Assembly (NCBI GenBank): GCA_934754515.1
Contig: CAKVIG010000004.1
Span: 1 to 64,000, forward strand
From: an uncultured Candidatus Melainabacteria bacterium
GTDB lineage: Bacteria > Cyanobacteriota > Vampirovibrionia > Gastranaerophilales > Gastranaerophilaceae
DNA length: 64,000 bases
Direction of reading: 5' to 3'
Below the pieces are notes generated by a model. The model did no database searches and was not told the DNA's origin. It saw only the letters and a list, made by a program, of their open reading frames with translations. Made by a program: the position numbers and the translations under genes. Below are positions 41,772-50,707 of the stretch, one piece after another. The stretch's first letter is position 1. The number at the start of each line of letters is the position of its first letter.

Positions 41772-42051
41772 TTCAAATTTTTGTGCAAAATTTTATCATT
41801 ATCCTAATGCTTATAACCACCCTGAAATAGCTAAAGGATTTGAAAAAGCAACAAAAGAGTATCCAAACTATGTTTTATTGCAAGACCAAATTTCTTATTT
41901 TGGTGAAGACCAATTCTATTTGCTAGGTAAAAATGTTACAGTTTTTGATACAATGTCTTTGACAAATAGAAGAAAATATTTGACAAACGAAGATGTTGTT
42001 GATAAATTGGTCGGGCTTTTTCATAAAATGTTAGGGAATGAAGTTAAATAA
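41743..42051 (+). CDS. Unknown protein with NF-x-A tag
   Basis: A 102-residue soluble protein beginning MNISKLDYRNSNFCAKFYHY, with the tag as NFCA. The rest is charged and aromatic and has no known motif. It starts inside the 3' end of the preceding gene and its stop overlaps the ATG of the next (TAATG), so all three are translated together. The start has only a weak AAAAG ahead of it, but the tag and the overlaps support it. Confidence 0.6.
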   Translation: MNISKLDYRNSNFCAKFYHYPNAYNHPEIAKGFEKATKEYPNYVLLQDQISYFGEDQFYLLGKNVTVFDTMSLTNRRKYLTNEDVVDKLVGLFHKMLGNEVK

Positions 42052-42476
42052 TGGCACGCAAAAAATACCAAAACAAGACTATTCATTTTGTTATAACCTT
42101 TTTGCTTATGGCAACAGGGATTTATTATTTTGGTTTGAGTTATGTTCCTAAAAAGCTTTATGAAACCCAAAAGATGAAGCCTAATCAGGTTGAAATGTAT
42201 TATGAAGATGAGTGGTGTACTCCCGATTTTGGACGCAAAGAAGTTATTCTTTGGGATATGACAAGAGTCGATTGCATGACAAAAGATTATGCAATTGAGT
42301 TTGACTTTGCTAAAAAGTGGGCAGAATCAATCGGACAATCACTTTATTATTCTAAACTTACAGGAAAAGCTCCTGCAATAGTTTTAATTTTAACAACTCC
42401 AACCGATTATAGATACGTTAAAAGAATTGAAAGACTTGATAACGGGATTAAAGTATTTTTAATCGAGGCATTTTAA
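42051..42476 (+). CDS. Membrane-anchored nuclease-fold-like protein
   Basis: A 141-residue protein with one N-terminal membrane helix (about residues 12-30). The remainder contains TPDFGRKEVILWDMTRVDCM, then YAIEFDFAKKWAESIGQSLY and YSKLTGKAPAIVLIL. From memory this matches a small family found mostly in proteobacteria, with TRVDCxT, AIExDFAxKWAEAIGQ and TGKxPGIVLI, thought to have a restriction-endonuclease-like fold. The acidic residues and Lys would sit as in a PD-(D/E)xK site. Function unproven. It is last in the operon; a terminator follows. Confidence 0.6.
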   Translation: MARKKYQNKTIHFVITFLLMATGIYYFGLSYVPKKLYETQKMKPNQVEMYYEDEWCTPDFGRKEVILWDMTRVDCMTKDYAIEFDFAKKWAESIGQSLYYSKLTGKAPAIVLILTTPTDYRYVKRIERLDNGIKVFLIEAF

Positions 42477-42484
42477 AAATTCAT

Positions 42485-42511
42485 AAAAAAAGAGCCATCA
42501 GGCTCTTTTTT
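42485..42511. terminator. Bidirectional terminator
   Basis: AAAAAAGAGCC / GGCTCTTTTTT with an ATCA loop serves the unknown three-gene operon and overlaps the stop of the convergent gene. Confidence 0.92.
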
Positions 42512-42899
42512 ACTTGATATTTAAACGTTTTAATGCTTCAGCGATGAGTCCTTCATTTTTTAAAAACTTTTCGGTGCTTCTTAATGAATGATAATGCTGG
42601 GTAAGATGTGTTTTAGGAGCAAGCCCTAAAAAATATTTAATTTTTTCTAATAGGGTTGGATTGTCCTTTTTTGCTGTAATTGAAAGTCTATACAATGTTT
42701 CACCCGGATAATGTATGTTATCTTGTCCGCTTGCCGTAACTTCTCTCATTTCACCATATATCGTATGGTTTTTAGCTGCGTTTATCATATTTTTGCTGTC
42801 TGCGAAAACACTGGAATAGCCATTAACCCATTTGCCTTGAGTTATTACCATTCCTTTAAAGTTTGGCTGCATAGCTGTGTTAATAGGATTAATATTCAC
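42510..42899 (-). CDS. Unknown protein with NFKG tag
   Basis: A 129-residue soluble protein starting at GTG, set by AAGGAG. The N-terminus MNINPINTAMQPNFKGMVIT carries the NFKG form of the tag, directly before a beta-rich stretch (VITQGKWVNGYSSVFADSKN). A helical C-terminus includes YFLGLAPKTHLTQHYHSLRS. No family is recognised. It lies alone between terminators and faces the preceding three-gene set, which also carries tagged proteins. Confidence 0.65.
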   Translation of the reverse strand: MNINPINTAMQPNFKGMVITQGKWVNGYSSVFADSKNMINAAKNHTIYGEMREVTASGQDNIHYPGETLYRLSITAKKDNPTLLEKIKYFLGLAPKTHLTQHYHSLRSTEKFLKNEGLIAEALKRLNIK

Positions 42900-42964
42900 G
42901 TTATACTCCTTAAAATATTTTATATTTCGACTGAGATTATTTTATCTGAATAGGACAAAAAAGT

Positions 42965-42992
42965 AAAGCTTCGATTCATTGTTCGAAGCTTT
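42965..42992 (-). terminator. Intrinsic terminator of accC
   Basis: A 10-bp perfect stem AAAGCTTCGA / TCGAAGCTTT is followed by ACTTTTTTG on the minus strand, a few nt after the accC stop. Confidence 0.85.
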
Positions 42993-42998
42993 TACTGA

Positions 42999-44357
42999 TT
43001 ATTTTTGTTTCTTTTCTTTTCTCTTATAGAAATCTTCTATAAATCCTGTATTGAAGTTTCCGCTCATAAATACTTCATCTTCAACGATTTCTTGGTGGAA
43101 AGGTATTGTTGTTTTAATTCCAGTTACAACATATTCTTTCAAAGCTTGATACATTCTGCGTCTTGCTTCGTTTCTGTTTTGTCCCCAACAAATCAATTTA
43201 CCAATCATTGAATCATAATATGGTGGAATTGAATATCCCGGATAAACATGAGAATCAACTCTTATACCGAAACCACCAGGGGCAAAATAGCCGTCAATCT
43301 TACCCGGACAAGGCATAAAGTCATGTTCAGGATCTTCTGCGTTGATACGGCATTCGATTGCGTGACCTCTCAAAAGAACATCATCTTGAGTGTAACCTAA
43401 TTTTTTACCTGATGCTACAAGGATTTGTTCTCTTACGATATCAACTTGTGAAATCATTTCAGTTACACAGTGTTCAACTTGAACACGTGTATTCATTTCC
43501 ATAAAATACCATTTTCCGTCATGGTCAAGCAAGAATTCGCAAGTACCTGCGCCTTCGTAACCGATAGCTTTCGCAGCACGAACAGCAGCAGCACCCATTT
43601 CTTTTCTTGTTTCTTCGTCGATTGCAGGAGAAGGAGCTTCTTCTAACAATTTTTGGTGTCTTCTTTGAATAGAACAATCTCTTTCACCTAAGTGAATAAC
43701 ATTGCCGAAAGAGTCACCTAAGATTTGAACTTCAATGTGACGAGGGTTTTCCAAATATTTTTCAGCATAAACTCCAGGGTTGCCGAAGAATTTTTCAGCT
43801 TCCATTTGGCAAAGGTTCATGTTTGTTTCCAACTCATCATCGCTTCTTACGATTCTCATACCTTTACCGCCGCCACCTGCAGTTGCCTTAAGAATGATAG
43901 GATAACCTGCTTTGTGAGCAAATTCTCTAGCTTGTTCTACTGAGGTTAAGATACCTGTGCCCGGAGTAACAGGAACATCATTTTCAATCATTGTCTTACG
44001 AGCAGTCGCTTTATCACCCATCTTACGCATAGATTCCGCAGATGGCCCGATAAATTTGATACCGTGTTCTGTACAAATATCAACAAAATCGGCTCTTTCT
44101 GACATAAAACCATATCCCGGGTGGATAGCGTCACAGCCCGTCATTAAGGCTGTTGAAATAATAGCAGGAATGCTCAAATAACTTTGTGCACTAGGTGCAG
44201 GCCCGATACAATATGCATCTGTTGCCAATCTAACGTGTAATGACTTCGCGTCTGCTTGAGAATATACTGCAACCGTCGGAATGCCTAATTCTCTACACGC
44301 TCTAATTACTCTAACTGCGATTTCGCCTCTATTTGCTATTAATACTCGTTTAAACAT
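42999..44357 (-). CDS. accC: Biotin carboxylase subunit of acetyl-CoA carboxylase
   Basis: A 452-residue ATP-grasp enzyme that carboxylates biotin on AccB, the first step of fatty acid synthesis. Landmarks are LIANRGEIAVRVIRACRELG, the ATP loop KATAGGGGKGMR, the ERDCSIQRRHQKLLEEAPSP segment and MNTRVQVEHCVTEM. AAAGGAAGG precedes the ATG. The usual accB-accC pair is kept, though about 100 nt of repeated inverted sequence now separates the two genes. Confidence 0.97.
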   Translation of the reverse strand: MFKRVLIANRGEIAVRVIRACRELGIPTVAVYSQADAKSLHVRLATDAYCIGPAPSAQSYLSIPAIISTALMTGCDAIHPGYGFMSERADFVDICTEHGIKFIGPSAESMRKMGDKATARKTMIENDVPVTPGTGILTSVEQAREFAHKAGYPIILKATAGGGGKGMRIVRSDDELETNMNLCQMEAEKFFGNPGVYAEKYLENPRHIEVQILGDSFGNVIHLGERDCSIQRRHQKLLEEAPSPAIDEETRKEMGAAAVRAAKAIGYEGAGTCEFLLDHDGKWYFMEMNTRVQVEHCVTEMISQVDIVREQILVASGKKLGYTQDDVLLRGHAIECRINAEDPEHDFMPCPGKIDGYFAPGGFGIRVDSHVYPGYSIPPYYDSMIGKLICWGQNRNEARRRMYQALKEYVVTGIKTTIPFHQEIVEDEVFMSGNFNTGFIEDFYKRKEKKQK

Positions 44358-44370
44358 AACCCTTCCTTTG

Positions 44371-44458
44371 ACGTCGTTAAGGCGTTAAGTCATTAAGGCA
44401 TTAGGTTCATTTATTATAATGAACTTAAAGTCTTAACGACTTAAAGACCTAAAGACTT
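44371..44458. repeat. Imperfect inverted repeat between accB and accC
   Basis: A left half rich in GTTAAGGCGTTAAGTCATTAAGG and a right half with CTTAAAGTCTTAACGACTTAAAG fold back on one another around TTCATTTATTATAATGAAC. It lies within the accBC transcript. Confidence 0.7.
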
Positions 44459-44460
44459 TC

Positions 44461-44922
44461 CTATTCCACATACATCAAAACTTGACCAAATTCGATTGGG
44501 TCACCGTTTTTAACGCAGATTTGAACTACTTTACCTGCTTGTTCAGCTTTGATTTCGTTCATCAATTTCATTGCTTCAATAATACATACAACATCACCAA
44601 CGTTAACAGTTGAACCCACTTCTACAAATGGAGCTGCGTCAGGGGAAGACGCTGCGTAGAAAGTACCTACCATAGGTGAAGTGATTGCTTTGCCTTTAAC
44701 TTCTTCTTTAGCAGCAGGAGCCGGTGCAGAAGCTGCTTGAGGTGCAGCAGGTGCTGCTTGCGGAACGGCTGCAACAGCAGGTGCAGAAGCTACCATGTTA
44801 ACTTCTGGTAAATCTTTTCTGATAGTGATAGCTTGTTCACCATCTTCTAAAGAAATTTCTGTTAAATCATTGTCAGCAATGATTTTTGCTAATTTTTCTA
44901 TATAGTCTGATTCAAATTTCAT
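44461..44922 (-). CDS. accB: Biotin carboxyl carrier protein
   Basis: A 153-residue carrier. An N-terminal helical region precedes an Ala/Pro-rich linker (AAVPQAAPAAPQAASAPAPA) and the biotinyl domain, with the modified lysine near 119 in EAMKLMNE. This is the small BCCP of the four-part acetyl-CoA carboxylase. AAGGAG precedes the ATG. It lies in the order efp-accB-accC, as in many bacteria. Confidence 0.97.
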   Translation of the reverse strand: MKFESDYIEKLAKIIADNDLTEISLEDGEQAITIRKDLPEVNMVASAPAVAAVPQAAPAAPQAASAPAPAAKEEVKGKAITSPMVGTFYAASSPDAAPFVEVGSTVNVGDVVCIIEAMKLMNEIKAEQAGKVVQICVKNGDPIEFGQVLMYVE

Positions 44923-44933
44923 TTTTATCTCCT

Positions 44934-45062
44934 TGAGTTGAAAAGTCGAAAAGTTGAATAGTTGAATAGTTCAATAAGTTCGCTATCGCTCACGAAATAT
45001 CTTTATGACCGAAGGGAATTAAATAAACTTTTCAACTCTTCAGCTTTTCAACCTTTCAATCT
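44934..45062. repeat. Long inverted repeat between efp and accB
   Basis: GTTGAAAAGTCGAAAAGTTG on the left pairs with CAACTCTTCAGCTTTTCAAC on the right, across about 90 nt that include GCGATAGCGAACTT-like bases. The arms are imperfect. It lies inside the efp-accBC operon. Confidence 0.75.
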
Positions 45063-45064
45063 TT

Positions 45065-45622
45065 CTAAACTCTATCCAAGTATTCATTGCTTCTTGTATC
45101 AACTCTAATTACATCACCGTTTGATACGAAGAATGGAACGTTTACAACAGCACCTGTTTCAAGTGTTGCAGGTTTTGTACCGCCTTGAGCAGTGTTACCC
45201 TTTTCAGCAGGTGGAGTATCAACAACTTCCAACTCAACGTGAGCAGGAATATCAACACCGATAATTCTCTTATCGTGCATCAAAACTTGTACAATCATAT
45301 TTTCTTTAAGGTATTTTACGCCATCACCAACTTGGTCATCTGTAAGTTGAAGTTGTTCGTAAGTTTCGTTATCCATCATAACGTAATCTTTACCTTCTTT
45401 GTATAAATATTGCATTTCTCTACGGTCAAGCATAGCTTTTGCAACTTTTTCACCGGCTCTGAAAGTTTTTTCGATAACGTTACCTGATTCAACGTTTTTA
45501 AGCTTTGTTCTAACGAAAGCTGCGCCTTTACCGGGTTTAACGTGTAAGAATTCAACAACGTTCCATAGACCGTTATCTAGTTCAAGTGTCAAGCCATTCT
45601 TTAAATCGTTTACTGAAATCAT
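45065..45622 (-). CDS. efp: Elongation factor P
   Basis: A 185-residue factor that rescues ribosomes stalled at consecutive prolines. The three beta-barrel domains are complete, with the loop HVKPGKGAAFVRTKLKN placing Lys32 at the modification site and the C-terminal signature (NGDVIRVDTRSNEYL). Modification enzymes are not visible here. AAGGAG precedes the ATG. It is first in an efp-accB-accC operon that recurs in many bacteria. Confidence 0.97.
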   Translation of the reverse strand: MISVNDLKNGLTLELDNGLWNVVEFLHVKPGKGAAFVRTKLKNVESGNVIEKTFRAGEKVAKAMLDRREMQYLYKEGKDYVMMDNETYEQLQLTDDQVGDGVKYLKENMIVQVLMHDKRIIGVDIPAHVELEVVDTPPAEKGNTAQGGTKPATLETGAVVNVPFFVSNGDVIRVDTRSNEYLDRV

Positions 45623-45757
45623 ACGTGCTCCTTAAATATATTACTATTCGTCTTTTTTCTTGATACTAACATAAAGGCGTTTTTCTCGCAACCTACTTGC
45701 TAAATCTGTAATTCTAAGTAGAAATTATCACTTCTTAAACTCAACGGATTTAAGAAT

Positions 45758-45777
45758 GTAACGTTTTGTAACGTTTC
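45758..45777. promoter_or_regulatory. Tandem 10-bp direct repeat
   Basis: TGTAACGTTT occurs twice with no gap, one helical turn apart, about 75 nt before the 793-aa gene. It may be a regulator site; I see nothing else in the 230-nt gap. Confidence 0.4.
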
Positions 45778-45852
45778 ATTTAAAAAGCCTAAAGTTTTTC
45801 AAAAATCTGCCGATATACATGTTACTAAAGGGAAAAAATAAGGAGCAATAGT

Positions 45853-48234
45853 ATGTCAAACGATGTATCAAGAGTTTATCAATTTTTAGCAAACTTAGGC
45901 GATTGGAAAACAAAGGCTGATAAAAATAGTGATGGAACGATTATTAAATCCGAATTCAGTTCTTTCATGGAAGAAAATTATGACTGGGACGGCGAAACAA
46001 CTAATGCAGGCAAAAATGATTTAATCAATTCCTTCTGGAAAGCTATTGATACAAACCAAGGCGGTAAAATTTCCGGTACAAGATATAAAAACAAAAACGC
46101 ATTGGATAGCAAAGAAATAAATGCAATGCAAGACCGCATTGATGTTTATGAAAAATTAAATGAATATGTTGCAGATATCCAAGCTCCTAACGAAATTTCA
46201 GATAAAGCAGGTTGGAAGAAATCAATTTCCGCTTCCTTAGCAAATACAACAGAAACTTTGATTAAACAAGGTGTTACAGCGGATACTTTAGCAGAAGAAT
46301 TAGATAAAATTATTGAAAATGTAAAAAACAAAACAACTGCTGATTATTGCGCAAATGAATATCTTAATACTTCAATGAAAGATGTTGTAAAGCAATACGG
46401 TTATGCTTACGCTGATGATGCAACATTGAAAGGTATTATTGATAACTTTGTAAACAATTTGCCTGAAGATTCTGACAGTGCTTCTATTAAACAAACAGTA
46501 GAAGAAATTATTGACGCTTATATGGCAACTGCAACAGGTGACGGCAGTGAAGATATTTCAATCTTGGAACAATATGGCTACACACCAAGCAATAATACTG
46601 CAATGAACGATTTGCAAAAAAGTATTGTAAAAACTAAGTTAACAGAAGCTTTGGCAGATTTGAAAAATGAAGCTGATTACAAAAATAACAGCGCATTGTA
46701 TGACACTGCAATTAATGAGTACATTGATTCAATATTAAATGACAAAACTTATGGCGACTATACAAATGATACGATTGAATACTCTTTACAAGCATTCAAA
46801 GACAGTGAAACAGGTAAAACTTTAACTAAGACTATTGAAGTTAAAAACTTGTTCAATAGTGATGAATTCAAAGCGTATCTTACAGACAAATTAAGCTCAT
46901 CATTTGCTGATAGAGTTTCAGGCTTGATGAAAGGTGAAATTTCAGCTTATGACGATATTCAAGCTCAAGCATTAGAAAAAGCTAAGAATGGCGATTTTGA
47001 CACAAACGGTACATTGGATACTCAAAAAGCAATTGATTGGGTTGTAGAACAAATGACTCAAAGATTGACAGAATTCTATCCAAATGGTTTGAATGATATG
47101 TCACTTACAGATTTGGGCGTGATGTATGACAAATTGGTTGAATCTGCAAAAGCAAATGAAGATGCAGCTTCTGTAAAAACGGCAGCACTATCATACTGTA
47201 ATGCAGTTGCGAAAAAGAGTACATTATTATCTCAAGCAGTTAAAGATATCTTTGGAAATTCTTACGCAACAGAAATTAATAAATTAACTACTCCTGAAAT
47301 TGAATCAAAAATGATAGATTTGAGAGCTAAGGTTGAAGAAATCGGCGATCCAAGTACATTTAAAGTTGCTGGTTGGGGGTCTTTACCAACTGAAATTTCT
47401 ATGGCAACAGGTGGTAGCAAGAGTTACAAATTGGAATCAACTGTTACAAATGGCACATCTGCAATTGCGGCTGATAGAATAAGTTATGGTTATAATGTAA
47501 AAAATGGTAATGCGAAAGTTTCAATTTCGGATGCAGGAGCATTAACAATCTCTGCAGGTAGCACAAATGGTACATCTACGATTGAAATATATGCTATGGT
47601 TGATAATGCAAAAGTAGAACCTGCTATGACAATTAAAGTAACTTCAAATAAAGCCAACTTTGACTGGGGTAGTATGACCGCTAAATACAATGGCTACATT
47701 GCAAATGGCAATGGTGGTGAAACTCCAAATTCTGTTAAAACATTGGGTGAATTATACAATAGCAACGGTGTTATTAATTTGTTACCAAGCGAAGGATTAA
47801 TGAGAGGTACAAACTGGACAGGTGCCGTTGCAACGGCAAAGGCTAACGTTGGAAGTTTTGTTGAAATGCTAGCAAGCAATTGTACTGCAACTGGTGAGTA
47901 TAATGAAAAAGCTTTGAATACTGCAAAACAAAAAGTTATAGCTTTGTATGAAACTGCATTTGACCATTCATTAAAAAACTGGGCAGGCAAAAAGAAGACA
48001 AGAGATAACTTAGTAGAATTTGATGGCGAAAACTATGGTTATGAAGTAGCAAAATATTGGAGTAATGCTTCTACCCGAAACACTGCTTATTCAGCAGGTT
48101 GTAGCGCAAGCAATAACCAATTAGGTTTAAGAATTAGTGAACAGTATGACGACCATTGGTTCCAAGTAACAGTGAATGTAAAATGTGTAATGGACTTATT
48201 TAATAAATTTTACGAACAAGCATTGACTGCATAA
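45853..48234 (+). CDS. Large EF-hand and Ig-like unknown protein
   Basis: A 793-residue acidic protein with no signal peptide. Two EF-hand-like loops lie near the start: DKNSDGTIIKSEF and DTNQGGKISGTRY. A long helical region of about 400 residues with Asp/Asn-rich turns follows. From about residue 515 comes an Ig-like (Big_2-type) part with SYKLESTVTNGTSAIAADR and GALTISAGSTNGTSTIEIYA. A tryptophan-containing C-terminal domain ends the protein. AAGGAG precedes the ATG. The layout suggests a calcium-binding surface or secreted protein, but the export route is unknown. Confidence 0.7.
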   Translation: MSNDVSRVYQFLANLGDWKTKADKNSDGTIIKSEFSSFMEENYDWDGETTNAGKNDLINSFWKAIDTNQGGKISGTRYKNKNALDSKEINAMQDRIDVYEKLNEYVADIQAPNEISDKAGWKKSISASLANTTETLIKQGVTADTLAEELDKIIENVKNKTTADYCANEYLNTSMKDVVKQYGYAYADDATLKGIIDNFVNNLPEDSDSASIKQTVEEIIDAYMATATGDGSEDISILEQYGYTPSNNTAMNDLQKSIVKTKLTEALADLKNEADYKNNSALYDTAINEYIDSILNDKTYGDYTNDTIEYSLQAFKDSETGKTLTKTIEVKNLFNSDEFKAYLTDKLSSSFADRVSGLMKGEISAYDDIQAQALEKAKNGDFDTNGTLDTQKAIDWVVEQMTQRLTEFYPNGLNDMSLTDLGVMYDKLVESAKANEDAASVKTAALSYCNAVAKKSTLLSQAVKDIFGNSYATEINKLTTPEIESKMIDLRAKVEEIGDPSTFKVAGWGSLPTEISMATGGSKSYKLESTVTNGTSAIAADRISYGYNVKNGNAKVSISDAGALTISAGSTNGTSTIEIYAMVDNAKVEPAMTIKVTSNKANFDWGSMTAKYNGYIANGNGGETPNSVKTLGELYNSNGVINLLPSEGLMRGTNWTGAVATAKANVGSFVEMLASNCTATGEYNEKALNTAKQKVIALYETAFDHSLKNWAGKKKTRDNLVEFDGENYGYEVAKYWSNASTRNTAYSAGCSASNNQLGLRISEQYDDHWFQVTVNVKCVMDLFNKFYEQALTA

Positions 48235-48240
48235 AAGCAC

Positions 48241-48277
48241 GTAGGGTGGGAATAGCGTAAGCGGTTCCCACCTCTAC
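48241..48277. repeat. GTAG-headed hairpin, third stem type
   Basis: GTAGGGTGGGAATAGCGTAA then GCGGTTCCCACC: a GTAG head followed by stem GGTGGGAA/TTCCCACC. It is between two convergent genes; no T-tract. Confidence 0.75.
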
Positions 48278-48282
48278 AGTCT

Positions 48283-49128
48283 TTAAACCAATTCTGCTTC
48301 AAACACATATTCAGCAGGGCCCGATAAGAAAACATCGCCTTCCGGTTTGTTTGGCGCGCCGTTCCAAACAACATTCACAACACCACCAGGAAGTTGAACT
48401 TCTACGGAGTTTTCAATATATCCGTTCAAGATTCCCGCTACAACGCTAGCGCAAGCACCAGTACCGCAAGCCAAAGTGATACCGCATCCTCTTTCCCAAA
48501 CTGCAAGTTCAATTTTTTTGTAAGATTTAATTTTTACAAACTCCACATTAGTTTTTTCAGGAAATTCTGCGCTTGTTTCAATAATCGGGCCGTATTCTTT
48601 TGCAAATTCCATAACATCATCTTCAGGTGAAACGAAAATTACAAAATGCGGATTTCCCATTGAAACAGCATTTCCATCAAAAATCATATTCTTTACAGAC
48701 ATTTTGTAGTTCAAATTGTGATGAGGAATGAAAGGAATTTTATCGGATTCCAAAATCGGTTGTGACATATTTACTCGAACAAAGCCGTCATCAAGGATTT
48801 CAGGTTTAATAATCCCTGCCAAAGTTTTTACGGAAAACATTTTTTTATCTATAAGTTTGTTATCATAAACGTATTTTGCAAAACATCTCATGCCGTTACC
48901 GCACATTTGAGCAGTTGAGCCGTCAGAATTGTAGAAAAACCAACCAATATCTGCTTCTTCGCAACTTGTATTAGGAATAATAAGCCCGTCTGCCCCGACT
49001 CCAAAATGTCTGTCGCAAAGCATTTTAGCGGCATCAGTGATTTTCATGTCGAGTTTTAAGAATTCGTCAAAGTCAATAATAACGAAATCATTTCCACAGC
49101 CTTGCATTTTTGTAACCTTTATTCCCAT
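48283..49128 (-). CDS. dapF: Diaminopimelate epimerase
   Basis: A 281-residue, PLP-independent epimerase that converts LL- to meso-diaminopimelate for lysine and cell-wall synthesis. Both active-site cysteines are present: QMCGNGMRCFAKYV and LACGTGACAS. Start region KMQGCGNDFVIID and NPHFVIFV are typical. GGAGAA precedes the ATG. It fits the DNPR motif of MurE in this window, since that enzyme uses the product. No other lysine pathway gene is near. Confidence 0.97.
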   Translation of the reverse strand: MGIKVTKMQGCGNDFVIIDFDEFLKLDMKITDAAKMLCDRHFGVGADGLIIPNTSCEEADIGWFFYNSDGSTAQMCGNGMRCFAKYVYDNKLIDKKMFSVKTLAGIIKPEILDDGFVRVNMSQPILESDKIPFIPHHNLNYKMSVKNMIFDGNAVSMGNPHFVIFVSPEDDVMEFAKEYGPIIETSAEFPEKTNVEFVKIKSYKKIELAVWERGCGITLACGTGACASVVAGILNGYIENSVEVQLPGGVVNVVWNGAPNKPEGDVFLSGPAEYVFEAELV

Positions 49129-49198
49129 CGTTTCTCCATTCGATATTTACTTAATAACTTCATATAGTACAATTAAATTATATAAAGGAATTTGAATT

Positions 49199-50434
49199 AT
49201 GGCAATAATAAAAGTACAAAAGGGAACAAAAGATATTCTTCCTGCAGAAATGCCTGTATGGCACTTTATGGAAGACGAAGCAAGAAAGATTTTTACGGAA
49301 TACGGTGCAAAAGAAATCAGAACTCCGATTTTTGAAGCAACCGAACTTTTCGCACGCGGTGTTGGTGATACAACCGATATCGTAAATAAAGAAATGTACA
49401 CATTTGAAAAAAGCGAACGCTCATTAACACTTCGTCCCGAAAACACGGCAGGCGTAGTTAGAGCATTCATTGAAAACGGTATGCACAGACTTTCGGCACC
49501 CGTTAAACTTTGGTACAAAGGTCCGATGTTCAGATATGAACGTCCGCAAGCAGGTCGTCAAAGACAATTCCATCAAGTTGGTGTTGAAGTTTTCGGAATT
49601 AAACAAGCTACTGCTGATGCGGAAGTTATTTTAATGGCGGTTAATTACCTTAAAGCACTTGGTTTGAACGATTTAAGCGTTGAATTGAATTCTCTCGGCT
49701 GTCCCGAATGTCGTGAAACTTTCAAAACAAAGTTAAAAGCTGTAATTAAGCCATATTTGAGCGAACTTTGTCCTGATTGCCAAGCAAGATATGAAAAAAA
49801 TCCTCTAAGACTTTTGGATTGCAAAGTTGAAGAATGCAAAGAAATTTATGCGAAACCTGAAATTCAGGAAGTTATTCAGTCTGATTTTATTTGTGATGAT
49901 TGTGCAAACCACTTCAACGAATTGAAAGGCTATTTGGACGCTTTAAATATCAATTATTCAATCAATAAACTTCTTGTAAGAGGTTTGGATTACTATAACA
50001 GAACCGTTTTTGAAATTAAATCAAACAATTTGGGTTCTCAAAACGCTGTTTGCGGTGGTGGAAGATATGACAGTCTTGTTCGCAACTTGGGCGGAGAAGA
50101 TACTCCTGCAATCGGTTTTGCAATGGGTATGGAAAGATTAGCGTCACTAATCGGACAAAAAGAAGCAGAAAGAACAACTGCATTTGTAGTTTCTAATAAC
50201 ACATTGGAAGCAATCAAGTTGACAGAAGAACTTCGCAGACAAAATGTTACGGCAGAATTTGATTTGACAAATAAGAAGTTTGTAAAACAATTGGAAAAAG
50301 CTTCTAAGGTTTCAAAATATGCTTTAATTTTGGGTGAAGATGAAATTTCCACAAATAAAGTAACGGTTAAAAATCTTGATACTTCAGAACAAAAGACTGT
50401 TGCTAGAGAAGATTTGTTGAAAGAAATTCTATAA
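49199..50434 (+). CDS. hisS: Histidyl-tRNA synthetase
   Basis: A 411-residue class II synthetase charging tRNA-His. Motif 1 lies in the GTKDILPAE region, then LRPENTAGVVRA, motif 2 WYKGPMFRYERPQAGRQRQF, the His-binding RGLDYYNRTVFE, and motif 3 GFAMGMERL. An insertion carries zinc-type cysteines (CPECRE, CPDCQ, CDDC). A C-terminal anticodon domain ends it. AAAGGA precedes the ATG. It is a monocistronic unit with its own terminator. Confidence 0.97.
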   Translation: MAIIKVQKGTKDILPAEMPVWHFMEDEARKIFTEYGAKEIRTPIFEATELFARGVGDTTDIVNKEMYTFEKSERSLTLRPENTAGVVRAFIENGMHRLSAPVKLWYKGPMFRYERPQAGRQRQFHQVGVEVFGIKQATADAEVILMAVNYLKALGLNDLSVELNSLGCPECRETFKTKLKAVIKPYLSELCPDCQARYEKNPLRLLDCKVEECKEIYAKPEIQEVIQSDFICDDCANHFNELKGYLDALNINYSINKLLVRGLDYYNRTVFEIKSNNLGSQNAVCGGGRYDSLVRNLGGEDTPAIGFAMGMERLASLIGQKEAERTTAFVVSNNTLEAIKLTEELRRQNVTAEFDLTNKKFVKQLEKASKVSKYALILGEDEISTNKVTVKNLDTSEQKTVAREDLLKEIL

Positions 50435-50466
50435 TATACAAGTTGAATTATTTTATAAATTATTTG

Positions 50467-50496
50467 AGGTCTATCCTTTTGGGACAGACCTTTTTA
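50467..50496 (+). terminator. Intrinsic terminator of hisS
   Basis: AGGTCTATCC pairs with GGACAGACCT (one mismatch), then TTTTT. Confidence 0.88.
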
Positions 50497-50523
50497 ATAT
50501 TGCGTTTTTATAAAAATAAGTTA

Positions 50524-50656
50524 ATAACACCCTCTCCCGTCCTTCGGACACCCTCCCCATGTAAAATGGACAAAAGGGGAGGGAGTAACTTGCGTTAATT
50601 GAGCGACTTTAGCCCCCTCCCTTGGGGGAGGGGTAGGGGAGAGGGTGTTATTAAAT
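50524..50656. repeat. Family A intergenic palindrome
   Basis: Arms ACACCCTCTCCCG and GGAGAGGGTGTTATTA; inner GTCCTTCGGAC (UUCG tetraloop) and CCCTCCCTTGGGGGAGGGG. Part of a 434-nt gap holding four repeat pieces and no gene; a 66-codon frame over them is not credible. Confidence 0.85.
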
Positions 50657-50660
50657 TTTT

Positions 50661-50700
50661 CAAAAATAATTTTCCACTTTCAATTTTCCACTTTCCATTA
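50661..50700. repeat. Family D inner module, fragment
   Basis: TTTTCCACTTTCAATTTTCC followed by ACTTTCCATTA matches the inner right arm of the element at 23329-23465. A degenerate outer end, TTTTTTACACCATTAACTTT, appears at 50811-50830, so a G element seems to have landed inside a D element. Confidence 0.65.
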
Positions 50701-50707
50701 AATAAAT

